A DNA stretch of 64,000 nt, taken from positions 62,001-126,000 of the forward strand of contig NZ_CP104208.1 in assembly GCF_026230175.1 (NCBI RefSeq). The letters are read 5' to 3'. The notes under the pieces are model-generated. The model saw only the letters and a list, made by a program, of their open reading frames with translations. It was not told where the DNA came from and searched no databases. Every line of letters begins with the position of its first letter. Position 1 is the first letter of the stretch. Position numbers and translations under genes: made by a program. This document shows positions 63,543 through 64,000 of the stretch, one piece after another. Source of the DNA: Desulfovibrio mangrovi. Its GTDB lineage: Bacteria > Desulfobacterota > Desulfovibrionia > Desulfovibrionales > Desulfovibrionaceae.

Positions 63543-64000
63543 CACCGGATTGAAGAGCTTGCTGAAGCGGGAAGGCCGTAAACAGCAATCTTTTCCGCAT
63601 CGTTATGAAGACAGAAGGCGTGGCGACTCCAGAGGCAGGAAGCCGGAACGCACCGGCAGCCTGAAAGGGCTTCCTGTTGTGGCTGCCGCATTGGTTCTCA
63701 TGGTTGCTCTTGGCGTTATATGGAGAGAAGTCACGGCCGCGCCGAAGACGCTTGCCTACCATCTTGTGTTGCTGCTTGACCGTTCCGACCCATTGACTGA
63801 GACACAGCAGCAGGAATTGCGCAGCATTATGCAATCTGTGGAGTGGGGCACGCCGGACGGCGGCAAGGTTTCGGTCTTTTATCTGGATAATATGTCCGGT
63901 TCGTATCTGGAACCTGTGGCGAGTGCCGTTGCCCCGCCGCGCCATCAAGGGAATTTGTTTGGAAACGAGCGGATTGCCGAGCAGCGTTTCAGGCGGGATT
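63520..64000 (+). CDS. Membrane-anchored protein, 3' end outside window
   Basis: The frame starts at an ATG 23 bases before the end of the previous gene, with GGGAGA upstream, and stays open to the window edge, so at least 160 residues are coded. The start is basic (RKQQSFPHRYEDRRRGD) and cytosolic. One membrane segment follows near residues 50-66 (VVAAALVLMVALGVIW), and the part beyond contains YHLVLLLDRSDPLTETQQQE and probably lies in the periplasm. The DRSDPLT block faintly recalls a von Willebrand A-type start, but I cannot confirm it. Confidence 0.7.
   Translation, partial: MARQKGSSTGLKSLLKREGRKQQSFPHRYEDRRRGDSRGRKPERTGSLKGLPVVAAALVLMVALGVIWREVTAAPKTLAYHLVLLLDRSDPLTETQQQELRSIMQSVEWGTPDGGKVSVFYLDNMSGSYLEPVASAVAPPRHQGNLFGNERIAEQRFRRD

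Overview
The window looks like chromosome of a sulfate-reducing member of the Desulfovibrionaceae (inference). The main reasons are a complete hdrCBA-flxDCBA electron-bifurcation operon, an extended YeiH-type putative sulfate exporter, a two-gene sufC-sufB Fe-S assembly unit, a UbiD-type decarboxylase, and moderately GC-rich, densely packed genes with many short operons. No insertion sequence, prophage, CRISPR array or rRNA was found. Nearly all of it reads as ordinary core or accessory chromosome.

Layout. 1-2.3 kb: two tandem TPR paralogues and an AMIN-domain protein. 2.3-5.3 kb: divergent copper chaperone and copper P-type ATPase. 5.4-17.8 kb: a long minus-strand run holding a small unknown protein, a eukaryote-type UDP-glucose pyrophosphorylase, a UbiD-family decarboxylase, an atypical winged-helix response regulator, a YeiH-like transporter, TrmFO, a periplasmic solute-binding protein and an alpha-glucan phosphorylase. 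18.1-20.5 kb: dut, argD and a small protein with an internal repeat. 21-25 kb: a polar amino acid ABC transporter (ATPase, binding protein, two permeases) followed by prmA. 25.4-29.8 kb: a RipA-like membrane protein, a family 9 glycosyltransferase and a DsbD-type reductase. 29.9-30.1 kb: two identical tRNA-Lys(CTT) genes. 30.2-45.3 kb: an accessory stretch of small metabolic, regulatory and transport genes (carboxymuconolactone decarboxylase-like protein with divergent LysR regulator, M24 peptidase, CoA-binding protein, cysteine-cluster protein, J-domain protein, DUF2867, YdjM-like hydrolase, two EamA exporters, acetolactate synthase-like enzyme with aldehyde dehydrogenase, AraC regulator, VOC and DUF2000 proteins).

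45.3-53.4 kb: a long structured untranslated stretch leads into hdrC-hdrB-hdrA-flxD-flxC-flxB-flxA and a ferritin-like gene, all tightly coupled on the plus strand. The Hdr/Flx proteins should join NAD(P)H oxidation at FlxA through FlxB/C and the MvhD-like FlxD to the flavin of HdrA, and then to a disulfide at HdrB and to ferredoxin. 53.5-61.8 kb: YciI-like protein, an uncharacterised protein, sufC-sufB, rhomboid protease, a fused pseudouridine synthase-dephospho-CoA kinase, and upp and uraA for uracil salvage, each preceded by structured leader sequence. 61.9-64 kb: a two-gene membrane unit of unknown function that runs off the right edge.

The observations most worth following are the structured region upstream of the hdr operon, the RluD-CoaE fusion, the leader terminator before upp and the long leader before uraA, the unexplained membrane pair at the right end, and the small protein with two FGAAVV repeats. 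I did not find a system I can defend as wholly new; the right-end pair is the best candidate.
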